DNA of 64,000 bases, taken from the NCBI GenBank assembly GCA_023038255.1, contig CP082927.1:330436-394435 (forward strand). The letters are read 5' to 3'. Below the pieces are notes generated by a model. That model did no database searches. It saw only the letters and a program-made list of their open reading frames with translations, and was not told the origin of the DNA. Below are positions 25,030-33,067 of the stretch, piece by piece. The translations under genes were made by a program, and so were the position numbers. The first letter of the stretch is position 1; the number at the start of each line of letters is the position of its first letter. The stretch is from Candidatus Peribacteria bacterium. GTDB taxonomy: Bacteria > Patescibacteriota > Gracilibacteria > Peribacterales > Peribacteraceae.

Positions 25030-26244
25030 TTAATTCTTGATGGGTTTGAGGAACACAACTTCACGGCCGACAACCTGATCCGGACGGCGGTACAGGAGGG
25101 ACAAGCGCTCCGGATTATCCGTTGCCATACCCGGAGGCAGCACCGGCTCAAAGCCGATATCCGCAAGTTTCTTCCATGTTTTTTCCAGGTAGAGCGGTCC
25201 GGTTTTCAAAAACCAGACAGGGAAGGTGGCGACAACCGGCACTCCCGGCAGATTCTTCGCGGCGTTTTCCAGAAAGCCGATTTCAATCGCCTCACATTCT
25301 GTGCGGATTTTTGCCGCATCTTTTGCTGTCGGTCTCTCTGTGAGTCCGGGGCCGAGTGTGGTTTCGGTGACAATCATGTTCGGTGTCTCATCGAGTGCAA
25401 AATCTTTCGTTGCATCCTGCTTCCAGACAGTCACTGCGGTATCTTTTTTCAGGATCTTATATTCCTTCCGCATCCACTCGATATTTTTCTCACAGCCGTT
25501 CACTGCTTTGAGCGACATATCCGATGCAAAGACCGGCCAGCCGCGCAGCAGTGATTCCATTGCAAGGACGCCGGTGCCACAGAACGGATCGAAGACAGAG
25601 AGTGTTTTTTTGGCTTTGGGATTGGTCGTTCTGACCAGCCATTCGCCATAGTTCAGGAGCATCTGGGCAAGTTTCGGAGGCAGCAGTCCGACGCGCGTAT
25701 CGCGCACCGGCTTCTCCATGTCACGCTTGGTATATTCATCCGGGTCCTGCACGGCAACGGTCCGTCCTATCCAGAGTGTTTTCTCCGCGCCAAGCAGCAC
25801 GATTTCACATCCGTGTTTTCCATCGACCACGCCGCTGTCTTTCAGGAGGGCAGAGACTGCGGGCTTGTTCTCCGTGCCGATGTAGCGCACAGCACGATCC
25901 TGTTTCTTCAGCAGACTTTTGCAATCGCGATACAAATCATGAACGGTGGATTTCTGAACGCCGTATGCGCGGAGGCTGAAGGTGATTTTTCCTTTCACGT
26001 TCTTCGTCTGTTCCGCGAGCAATGCGGGAACATCTTTCAGTGTCGTTTCTGCTGTGCCGATTTCTTTGGCGAGCAGGAAAATGCCGCCCCAGCGGTTTAG
26101 CTGTTTCATACCGAGCTCTTCGGGGGTCTCAAAAATGAGCATGGTCTGCCCGATGGTGCGCAGTGGTTTGAAGCCCGGGATGCTGGCACTGAGTTCAGCC
26201 TGGCTGAGCGAGGGGTGGTTTCCGAGGAACGCGGCGTACTGCAT
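25030..26244 (-). CDS. THUMP-type RNA guanine methyltransferase-like protein
   Basis: A 404-residue protein. The N-terminal half (GNHPSLSQAELSASIP, KITFSLRAYG) resembles the ferredoxin-like/THUMP part of Trm11/TrmG10 proteins; the C-terminal half is a class I SAM methyltransferase with VFDPFCGTGVLAMESLLRGWPVFASDMS, motifs I and II of the UPF0020 group. Such enzymes make N2-methylguanosine in tRNA or rRNA. The usual catalytic D/N-P-P-Y is not visible; TETTLGPGL occupies the expected place, so activity or substrate may differ. The start lies after a pyrimidine-rich leader. Confidence 0.78.
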   Translation of the reverse strand: MQYAAFLGNHPSLSQAELSASIPGFKPLRTIGQTMLIFETPEELGMKQLNRWGGIFLLAKEIGTAETTLKDVPALLAEQTKNVKGKITFSLRAYGVQKSTVHDLYRDCKSLLKKQDRAVRYIGTENKPAVSALLKDSGVVDGKHGCEIVLLGAEKTLWIGRTVAVQDPDEYTKRDMEKPVRDTRVGLLPPKLAQMLLNYGEWLVRTTNPKAKKTLSVFDPFCGTGVLAMESLLRGWPVFASDMSLKAVNGCEKNIEWMRKEYKILKKDTAVTVWKQDATKDFALDETPNMIVTETTLGPGLTERPTAKDAAKIRTECEAIEIGFLENAAKNLPGVPVVATFPVWFLKTGPLYLEKTWKKLADIGFEPVLPPGMATDNPERLSLLYRRPDQVVGREVVFLKPIKN

Positions 26245-26300
26245 ACAAAGAGACAGGGAAAAGTCACAAACAGGATAGCGTGCACTCTCCGAACACCAAG

Positions 26301-27746
26301 CTAGTCAGTCGCCATTTCACGTTTTTCGGCAAGGGCATTCGAGAGGCGCGGGAACGCCTGCTGCAACAAAAGAATCGTCAGCAGAATGACGACAGGCGTC
26401 AGGTGGATGAGGCCGCGGGCATATCCGGTCTGGCGCAGGGCTTCCGTAGAAAGGCTGGTAAAGAGGTAGAGCAGGCCCTGGCCGATATAAATAATCAGGA
26501 AATAACTGCTCAGAAGGGCGAGGGGGCCGAATGCTTTTTTCCACTGCCAGATGAGTAGTCCCAAAAGCAGCGGGAAGAGGAAAATCCAGTTTCCTTCAAA
26601 GAATGTATTGATGCTGATGGAAAGCAGCACATTTTCCTGCCACCCGATTCCCAGGCTGGTGAAAGGTTTTCCGTTTCCGAACGTGAGACCATTGGACCAT
26701 TTGAAGAGCAGCCATGGACCTGCAATACACAGAAGTGCGATACCGTACCACAGAAGCGTCTGTACCGTGTCGCGGCGTGAGAAGATTTTTTTCTTCTCAA
26801 GCAGGAAAAGCGTGCCCGCAAGCAACAGCAGCAATGGCGGCAGATACACGAGCATGCCCTCGTTTTTGGTAAAAGGAAGCAGTGCAGTCAGGACAGCGCC
26901 CAGACGCAGGAAGGACTGACGGGTATCCATCGACACTGCTTTCAGAGCGTGGAACAGCATGCTGACAGCAGCAAACACATGGACCGACAGGAATGTATCG
27001 GCATAGGCATTTGTTCCGTGCATAAGGTACAGCGGTATACTGCCAAGCAGATAGGTTCCCGTCAGTGCCCAGAACAGTCCCGCATGCCGGCGGATACCGT
27101 AGAAGACCAGTATCAATGCAGCGATGTACCAGACAATCTGAATACTATTAATCAGTCCGTTGTTCCATTCTCCATTGAGCGTTGCCACCCAGGTTTTCAC
27201 AAGCGGCACCGTGGGCGGATAGGAACTGACACCGAGTGGCGATGTCTCCGGATTTTCTCCGGGCAGCACGAGTGTCAGTGCACGGTCGGTGTAGAATAAT
27301 TTTCCACGCATGTTCCATGCATCCAGCGAGTCATCCAGATACGTGGGCGCAAGCAGCAGGAAGACAGTTGAGGTCAGAAGCACTTTGGCCGCAATCCACA
27401 TGCCGAGGACAATGAAGCATCCTGTGACCAGATCTTTGAGTGTCTCGTGCGGGAAAGATATGCCGGTATTTAGTGAAGGTAAAAAACCATTTTTCCAGCA
27501 GAAGAAAGACAAAATAATAGAACACAAAATGTGTACAGAAAGAAAGAGGGGGAGGGCGAGAGCCAGGCCTGTTGAGACGTGGATCACAAAAACCAGAAAC
27601 ATCATGAGCGTCAGGCCTGTGACACAGCCGAGTGCCAGTCGCTCCACTTTTGCAAGCACCATCGTCCGTCCTTCCAGCAGTCGTACAAGGAGGACACCGT
27701 TGAGAGACGGAAAGAGAATGCCGACAAGGAAAGCGATGATGGTCAT
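26301..27746 (-). CDS. Multi-span membrane protein, GT-C-like
   Basis: A 481-residue membrane protein with about 11-12 hydrophobic segments. The loop after the early helices contains YLDDSLDAWNMRGKLFYTDRALTLVLPG, an acidic and aromatic stretch like the first extracellular loop of GT-C glycosyltransferases, and later HGTNAYADTFLSVHVFAA and PFTKNEGMLVYLPP. It overlaps the preceding gene by 4 bases. Glycan or lipid-sugar handling at the membrane is inferred from fold style alone. Confidence 0.7.
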   Translation of the reverse strand: MTIIAFLVGILFPSLNGVLLVRLLEGRTMVLAKVERLALGCVTGLTLMMFLVFVIHVSTGLALALPLFLSVHILCSIILSFFCWKNGFLPSLNTGISFPHETLKDLVTGCFIVLGMWIAAKVLLTSTVFLLLAPTYLDDSLDAWNMRGKLFYTDRALTLVLPGENPETSPLGVSSYPPTVPLVKTWVATLNGEWNNGLINSIQIVWYIAALILVFYGIRRHAGLFWALTGTYLLGSIPLYLMHGTNAYADTFLSVHVFAAVSMLFHALKAVSMDTRQSFLRLGAVLTALLPFTKNEGMLVYLPPLLLLLAGTLFLLEKKKIFSRRDTVQTLLWYGIALLCIAGPWLLFKWSNGLTFGNGKPFTSLGIGWQENVLLSISINTFFEGNWIFLFPLLLGLLIWQWKKAFGPLALLSSYFLIIYIGQGLLYLFTSLSTEALRQTGYARGLIHLTPVVILLTILLLQQAFPRLSNALAEKREMATD

Positions 27747-28891
27747 TGGGTTGTAAAGAGGAAGCTGCCGGTATCGTAGTTCGCAATGACTGTTCCCGTC
27801 CCGCTCAGGATGGTGCCGTTGCCATCCACAAGGCGATTGTTCTCGACACGAATATCCCCGCGGTCAATCATCACCCACAGTTTGACACCGCTCGTATCCT
27901 GATCCGGCCGCAGGGCAATGCTCGGGTAGGTGAGATAGCGGAGGTTTGAATAAAACGGCATCTGCTCGCGGGTGTACACAACATACCGGTCGTAGCGTGC
28001 AATGAGGGGCATCATGCGCTCTGCGAGTGTGTAAAAATTCCCGTGTGTGCGGAACATTTTGTCTTCATCCGGCGGCTGCACGAATGTCTTGTAGTCCGTC
28101 ACGGCGTAGGACATCAGCTCCGCTCCCATGCGCATATCAAACAGCAGCCAGCAAATGCCCAGCGTGCCAAACACCGACCAGAGCAGAATGTATCTTCCGT
28201 TTTTCCGGTCGAACAGCGAAAAGACCACGCCGATCAGTGCACAGATGCCAAGCAGTGCATAGAATATGCGGGTGACAGACCATGCCGTTGGCGGAAGGTG
28301 ATCGTAGAGTTCCTCAAGAGCGACGGGATCGAATCCGAGCAGCGGGCCCCACAGAAAGTTAATGGAATATGCCCGGAACTCATCAAACGTCCAGAAGCTT
28401 GCCCAGGCGTTTGCCATTTTTTCTGTGAACGAATACTGCCTCCAGATCATTTCCTCCAGCACAATGTCTGTGCCCATCGGCAATCCGATGCCGATTTTTG
28501 CAGTTTTCCAGTTCCAGCTTTTCCAGTCGTGCAGAGACAGGCTCATGATATGTGTTGTCTCGGATGCAGGAATATCTATATCGCGCTGTACCTGTTCATC
28601 CAGGTTTTCCGTCGGATGCCAGAGCAGTCCGATAGTGACAGGTTTTTTTGAGCGGAGCCGCAGTGTCAGCACATCAACTGGATGGACAAACGGCGTATTC
28701 CAAATGAGGAATCCATTCTGACTGGTTTGCACATGAATCCCTTCCGGCTGCTTCTCCGCCATCGTCAGTCCCACCGCACTGGCAGGAAGATGCTGATCTC
28801 TCCGGAAATCCCACACATCGGTCTGCTCCGCATGGCTGACGGGAGCGAGCGCAAGGAAGAAGAGAGCGATGAATGAAAAAAGAGTGCGCAC
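27743..28891 (-). CDS. Membrane-anchored protein of unknown function, GTG start
   Basis: A protein of about 382 residues with a signal sequence (TLFSFIALFFLALAPVSHA), a beta-rich extracytoplasmic part (FLIWNTPFVHPVDVLTLRLRSK), two membrane helices around residues 210-265 (IFYALLGICALIGVVFSLF and YILLWSVFGTLGICWLLF) and a C-terminal domain with YDRYVVYTREQMPFYSNLRYLTYPS. I do not recognise it. It overlaps the GT-C-like gene by 4 bases and is probably its partner. GTG 28891 is chosen because a TACACT box lies 6 bases before it; the open frame reaches 28912. Confidence 0.72.
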   Translation of the reverse strand: MRTLFSFIALFFLALAPVSHAEQTDVWDFRRDQHLPASAVGLTMAEKQPEGIHVQTSQNGFLIWNTPFVHPVDVLTLRLRSKKPVTIGLLWHPTENLDEQVQRDIDIPASETTHIMSLSLHDWKSWNWKTAKIGIGLPMGTDIVLEEMIWRQYSFTEKMANAWASFWTFDEFRAYSINFLWGPLLGFDPVALEELYDHLPPTAWSVTRIFYALLGICALIGVVFSLFDRKNGRYILLWSVFGTLGICWLLFDMRMGAELMSYAVTDYKTFVQPPDEDKMFRTHGNFYTLAERMMPLIARYDRYVVYTREQMPFYSNLRYLTYPSIALRPDQDTSGVKLWVMIDRGDIRVENNRLVDGNGTILSGTGTVIANYDTGSFLFTTQ

Positions 28892-28897
28892 GGACAG

Positions 28898-28903
28898 AGT
28901 GTA
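28898..28903 (-). promoter_or_regulatory. -10 box, leaderless GTG start
   Basis: TACACT, 6 bases, then GTG at 28891. Confidence 0.5.
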
Positions 28904-28939
28904 CCGCGTCACATGGCCTTCGCACAGCTCCTGATTCCT

Positions 28940-29263
28940 CTAGCGTCCATCTGTATCATATTCACCAATACCCTGTACCAGTGGACGGATAATATCCGCA
29001 TCCACATCAACCTCGCTATCGAGCGGCAGTGAGAGGCTGAAAAAATGGTAGTCATCTTTCTCTTCATTTTTCTTTTCATATTTGCCATCTCTTTCTAGGA
29101 GAGCTGCGAGCTTTCCTTGTATACGTATCCTGTTTCCTTCAATAGCATGTGAGATGATCAGATTTTCACGGACATGTGGTCGCTGCCCTGTCACGTTTTC
29201 CGTAATATCATCGATAATCGCCTGATTCTCGCTTCTGTCGCCTGTAAACATGATTTTTGTCAT
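28940..29263 (-). CDS. Small protein of a local paralogous pair (A)
   Basis: A 107-residue soluble protein I do not recognise. Its outline, an N-terminal MTKIMFTGDR, a central NRIRIQGKLAALLERDG strand pair, a charged KKNEEKDD insert and FFSLSLPLDSEVDVDADIIRPLVQGI near the end, matches the neighbour at 29304 (NKLRIVFYILQAGE, NLTLPLGEDIDVGMYIMEPVWTEI). The pair clearly arose by duplication. A perfect TATAAT box lies 6 bases before the ATG. Confidence 0.65.
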   Translation of the reverse strand: MTKIMFTGDRSENQAIIDDITENVTGQRPHVRENLIISHAIEGNRIRIQGKLAALLERDGKYEKKNEEKDDYHFFSLSLPLDSEVDVDADIIRPLVQGIGEYDTDGR

Positions 29264-29269
29264 ATGATT

Positions 29270-29275
29270 ATTATA
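29270..29275 (-). promoter_or_regulatory. -10 box, leaderless start
   Basis: TATAAT, 6 bases, then the ATG at 29263. Confidence 0.65.
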
Positions 29276-29303
29276 AATTATATTAAAATTATGTCAAGTA
29301 TTA

Positions 29304-29618
29304 TCAAAGGTATCTTCTCAGTCTCGAACGCGTCCGTAGAGCTATTTCAGTCCACACAGGTTCCATAATATACATTCCGACATCAATGTCTTCACCAAGC
29401 GGCAGGGTCAGATTGGCGAGTTCAACGGAGTCGTGCGTCACCTCTGTTTCTCCCGCTTGCAGTATGTAGAAGACAATACGCAGTTTGTTTCCCAGAAGAG
29501 TGGATGTTGAGAGAAGCCGATTGCCGATCTCAGGATGTATAACGCGCAAATCGGCCGTGATTTTTTCCACGCTGTCGTGATTGTCTGCATCATCCCGAGA
29601 AAACACTGCTATCTGCAT
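29304..29618 (-). CDS. Small protein of a local paralogous pair (B)
   Basis: A 104-residue soluble protein, paralogue of the gene at 28940: the motif SLPLDSEVDVDADIIRPL of that gene corresponds to TLPLGEDIDVGMYIMEPV here, and GNRIRIQ to GNKLRIV. The function is unknown. Each copy has its own -10 box (TAGAGT here, 6 bases before the ATG), so they are separately transcribed. Confidence 0.65.
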   Translation of the reverse strand: MQIAVFSRDDADNHDSVEKITADLRVIHPEIGNRLLSTSTLLGNKLRIVFYILQAGETEVTHDSVELANLTLPLGEDIDVGMYIMEPVWTEIALRTRSRLRRYL

Positions 29619-29624
29619 GTGGTT

Positions 29625-29630
29625 ACTCTA
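29625..29630 (-). promoter_or_regulatory. -10 box, leaderless start
   Basis: TAGAGT, 6 bases, then the ATG at 29618. Confidence 0.5.
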
Positions 29631-29690
29631 AAACGATATCAAAAGATATCAAGCATTCTCTTTGTAATATGTGGCTGTAGAGAGCCGGAA

Positions 29691-31553
29691 TTACGCCTCT
29701 CCCGCCACCTCAATATCCGCCGGCCCGCCACTGACAACAGCCTTAATACGCCGGACGCCTGCGGAGGAGCTTTCCTCTTTCTGGATCTTGAAGGTCCCGA
29801 TGACTCCGGTGTGACTGACATGCGGGCCGCCACAGATTTCTTTGGAGAAGACATCGCCGTCACCGATTTTTCCGGTGCCGGCAGTTTTGCTGTCCTGCTT
29901 GCCCATCACATAGACCTTCACTTCCGATCCGTACCGGTCATCAAACACCCCGATAGCACCTTCTGCCTTAGCGCCATCCACCGTCGTGAGGTGATAGCCA
30001 ACCGGAAGGTCTGCCTTGATGGCATCATTGACGAGCTGTTCGACCTCACTGATCTGCTCCGGCGTCATCTTGCCGTCGTAGTTGAAATCGAAACGCAGGC
30101 GCTCGGCGGTAATATTACTTCCTTTCTGTCCGATGTGATTGCCGAGTACGCGGTGCAGTGCGGCGTTCAGAAGGTGTGTTGCCGTGTGGAGCTTCGTCGT
30201 CTCTGCAGAATTGTCCGCAAGTCCGCCTTTGAATTTCTGTTCGGCTCCAGCACGCGAGAGTGCCTGATGTGCTTCAAACGATGATGTGAATCCTGCTTCA
30301 TCCACCGTGAGTCCCTGCTCCGCTGCCATTTCTTTGGTGACTTCAAACGGGAAGCCGTAGGTGTCGTACAGATGAAAGGCTGTGATGCCGTCAATCTCCG
30401 TTCCTTCCAGAGATGCGACCACATGCGAGAACCGTTTCAGCCCTTCCTGCAGCGTTTTTCCGAACTGCTGCTCTTCGTGACTGAGGGTATCGCGGATCTC
30501 TTTTTCTTTCGCCTTCAGGTGTCCGTAGATGTGACCGTACTGGTTGATCACCTCTTCGGCGATGGTCGGCGTGAACTGTCCTGCGTGTTCAATACCCAGC
30601 GTGCGTGCTGACCGGATTGCCCGACGGATGATGCGGCGGAGAACATAGGATTGATCCACATTTCCCGGCTTCACACCGTCAGCGATCATGAACGTCGCAG
30701 CTTTAATGTGGTCGGTGATGATGCGCACATGCTTTGTCTCATCCGATCCCATAACCGATAACCCATAACCCATAACTTTTTTCACGATCGGCTTCATGCG
30801 ATCCGTCTCATACACATTACTCACGCCCTGCAACACTGCAGCAACACGTTCAAGTCCCATTCCCGTATCCACATTCTGCTGTGCCAGCGGTTCAAATGTT
30901 CCATCCTCTTTTTTGTTGTACTGCATGAAGACGTCGTTCCAGATTTCCATCCAGTTCGGATCGTCTGTTGCAGGATTGCTTCCTGGCGGAGGCAGTTCAC
31001 TTTTTCCGACCCAGTAAAACATTTCTGTATCCGGTCCGCAGGGTCCGGTGACACCGGCAGGTCCCCACCAGTTTTTTGCTTTCGGCAGGAACCCGATGCG
31101 CTCACGCGGGACACCGAGCTTCTCCCAGATGCCGGCAGATTCTTCGTCGCGCGGAGCATCTGCGTCTCCTTTGAAACAGGTGACTGCGAATTTTTCAATC
31201 GGGATTTCGAGCACATTGATCAGAAATTCGAAGCTCATGGTAATCGCTCCTTCCTTGAAATAGTCCCCCAGGGACCAGTTTCCCATCATTTCAAAGAGTG
31301 TCAGATGCGAACTGTCACCGACTTCATCAATGTCTCCTGTGCGAATACAACGCTGCACATCGGTTAAACGCGTTCCCATCGGGTGCTGTTCGCCCATCAG
31401 ATAGGGCACAAGCGGGTGCATACCGGCTGTCGTAAAGAGGACAGTCGGGTCGTTTTCAGGGACAAGGGGGGCTCCGGGAATCACTGCATGGCCTTTGGAT
31501 GCGAAAAAGTCGAGGTAGGCCTGGCGGAGTTCGTCGGTGGTGAGATGCTTCAT
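29691..31553 (-). CDS. alaS: Alanyl-tRNA synthetase, short form
   Basis: Charges tRNA-Ala with alanine. The class II catalytic core is clear (FASKGHAVIPGAPLVPENDPTVLFTTAGMHPLVPYL, then VGDSSHLTLFEMMGNWSLGDYF, then QQNVDTGMGLERV), followed by the tRNA-recognition domain and the editing domain with its zinc ligands, HTATHLLNAAL and CGGPHVSHTG. The protein stops at 620 residues just after the editing domain, while typical bacterial enzymes have about 870 with an oligomerisation/C-Ala domain. A 7-base repeat inside the gene encodes an unusual MGYGLSVMGSD insert near residue 263. A TACAAT box lies 9 bases before the ATG. Confidence 0.95.
   Translation of the reverse strand: MKHLTTDELRQAYLDFFASKGHAVIPGAPLVPENDPTVLFTTAGMHPLVPYLMGEQHPMGTRLTDVQRCIRTGDIDEVGDSSHLTLFEMMGNWSLGDYFKEGAITMSFEFLINVLEIPIEKFAVTCFKGDADAPRDEESAGIWEKLGVPRERIGFLPKAKNWWGPAGVTGPCGPDTEMFYWVGKSELPPPGSNPATDDPNWMEIWNDVFMQYNKKEDGTFEPLAQQNVDTGMGLERVAAVLQGVSNVYETDRMKPIVKKVMGYGLSVMGSDETKHVRIITDHIKAATFMIADGVKPGNVDQSYVLRRIIRRAIRSARTLGIEHAGQFTPTIAEEVINQYGHIYGHLKAKEKEIRDTLSHEEQQFGKTLQEGLKRFSHVVASLEGTEIDGITAFHLYDTYGFPFEVTKEMAAEQGLTVDEAGFTSSFEAHQALSRAGAEQKFKGGLADNSAETTKLHTATHLLNAALHRVLGNHIGQKGSNITAERLRFDFNYDGKMTPEQISEVEQLVNDAIKADLPVGYHLTTVDGAKAEGAIGVFDDRYGSEVKVYVMGKQDSKTAGTGKIGDGDVFSKEICGGPHVSHTGVIGTFKIQKEESSSAGVRRIKAVVSGGPADIEVAGEA
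30751..30776. repeat. Heptamer ATAACCC array inside alaS
   Basis: ATAACCG, ATAACCC, ATAACCC and ATAAC follow each other. Three heptamers keep the alaS frame. Confidence 0.85.
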
Positions 31554-31652
31554 AGTGCCGGAATTGTACAGGCTTTTGCCTATCTACAAGAAGGGTCTTC
31601 TATCTCTCGCATTTTTCCGGTTTTTTTGCTATAATTACAGGAAACATTCACA

Positions 31653-33065
31653 TTGCTCACTGTGCGTTTTACCACTCCCTCCAGCCTTTCCGGCAGCCTC
31701 CGGTACGCCGTCCTCCCGATGGTCGTCATTGGCTGTGTGGCAATGCTTGGCATATTCTTCTTTCTGCACGGCCGTTTCATTATGGAAGAGGAGCTGAAGG
31801 AGCGTCTTCGTACAACAGCCATCCTGGCAACCCTTCATATTGATCCCGCACTCATCAAAGCACTGCGAACACATGCAGATACCACGAAGCCCCAGTACCG
31901 CACACTCGTGACAGAACTGGATGTGCTGCGCAAGAATATCCCGAACATCCGGTTCGTCTACATCATGCGTCCGACGAATGATCCTCTCGTCATGGATTTC
32001 GTGGCGGATGCCGACGGATTGAAAACGCCTCAACAGCTTGATACGAACAGAAACGGTATTGTCGATCCGGATGAAGAGCCTGGTCATCCCGGTGATCCCT
32101 ACGACATCCGTGATGTACCGGCACTGCAGAATCTCACGGAGCCCCGAGTGGATGAGGAATTCACAGCCGATCAGTGGGGCACATTCATTTCGGGATACGC
32201 CCCGATTGTCGATGCGAACGGACATGTTGCCGGCGTGCTGGGACTCGATATGGATGCCAGTGATTTCATCAGCATTTCACAGCGGATCTTCTCTCCGGTC
32301 GCTCTGCTCCTTGTGGCATTTGCAGGAGTGCTGATGTCTGTCTATGTGGTTGCCGTTGTGCGTCAGCGCAGACTCGAATCGCTGCAGCAGCTCGAAGCCG
32401 ATCGCGGTGCACTCATGGATCTCGCAACACACCAGCTCGGCGTACCGCTCGCAACATTCCGCTGGTGGGTCGAAATTCTCCGTGACCAGAGCAAAAAGAA
32501 AAATGATGATGTCATCAGTCAGCTGGAAGAAGGTATTTCCCGCATGGATCACATCATCACGTCTCTGCGCACAGCATCACACATGCAGAACAAACAGGCC
32601 GATTACCGCGCCGTCCGCGTGAGTGTGGAAAAAATCATCAACATGATTCCGGAGAGCACCCTCTCTCTGGTCAAGCGCCGCAAGCAGACTATTGTCCGGA
32701 ACATTTCTCCGGCAGCCAGCATCAGTATCGATCCGAAAGTGTTCAGCGGTGTGCTCCAGGAGCTCATTGAAAATGCGTCGTACTATTCTCCGGAAAAGAA
32801 AAAAATCACAATCCGTGCAACCGTTGTCCGCCGCCGCGTGGTGATTGAAGTGGAGGACCAGGGATACGGAATCGACCCCAAAGATCTGCCGCATATTTTT
32901 GAGCAGTTCGCCCGCGGATCAAAAGCGATGCTCTATAAGCCCGTTGGAAACGGACTCGGACTCTTTATTGCAAAAAATATTATCGAAAATGCAAAAGGAC
33001 GTATTCAGGTCGAGAGTGCGCCGGGGAAGGGCACGCTCTTTACCATCAGCCTCCCCCTCGCCTGA
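31653..33065 (+). CDS. Sensor histidine kinase with extracellular EF-hand loop (first of pair)
   Basis: A 470-residue membrane kinase with a TTG start (an alternative GTG follows at 31662); a TATAAT box lies at 31630-31635. Two membrane helices (about residues 20-40 and 215-240) bracket a sensor domain with a canonical 12-residue EF-hand loop at D130-E141 (DTNRNGIVDPDE), expected to bind calcium. The kinase part has the H box THQLGVPLATF near residue 260, N box ELIENASYYSP, and the EDQGYGIDP and NGLGLFIAK ATP-binding motifs. No response regulator is nearby. The second kinase begins 2 bases after its stop. Confidence 0.88.
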   Translation: MLTVRFTTPSSLSGSLRYAVLPMVVIGCVAMLGIFFFLHGRFIMEEELKERLRTTAILATLHIDPALIKALRTHADTTKPQYRTLVTELDVLRKNIPNIRFVYIMRPTNDPLVMDFVADADGLKTPQQLDTNRNGIVDPDEEPGHPGDPYDIRDVPALQNLTEPRVDEEFTADQWGTFISGYAPIVDANGHVAGVLGLDMDASDFISISQRIFSPVALLLVAFAGVLMSVYVVAVVRQRRLESLQQLEADRGALMDLATHQLGVPLATFRWWVEILRDQSKKKNDDVISQLEEGISRMDHIITSLRTASHMQNKQADYRAVRVSVEKIINMIPESTLSLVKRRKQTIVRNISPAASISIDPKVFSGVLQELIENASYYSPEKKKITIRATVVRRRVVIEVEDQGYGIDPKDLPHIFEQFARGSKAMLYKPVGNGLGLFIAKNIIENAKGRIQVESAPGKGTLFTISLPLA

Positions 33066-33067
33066 GT

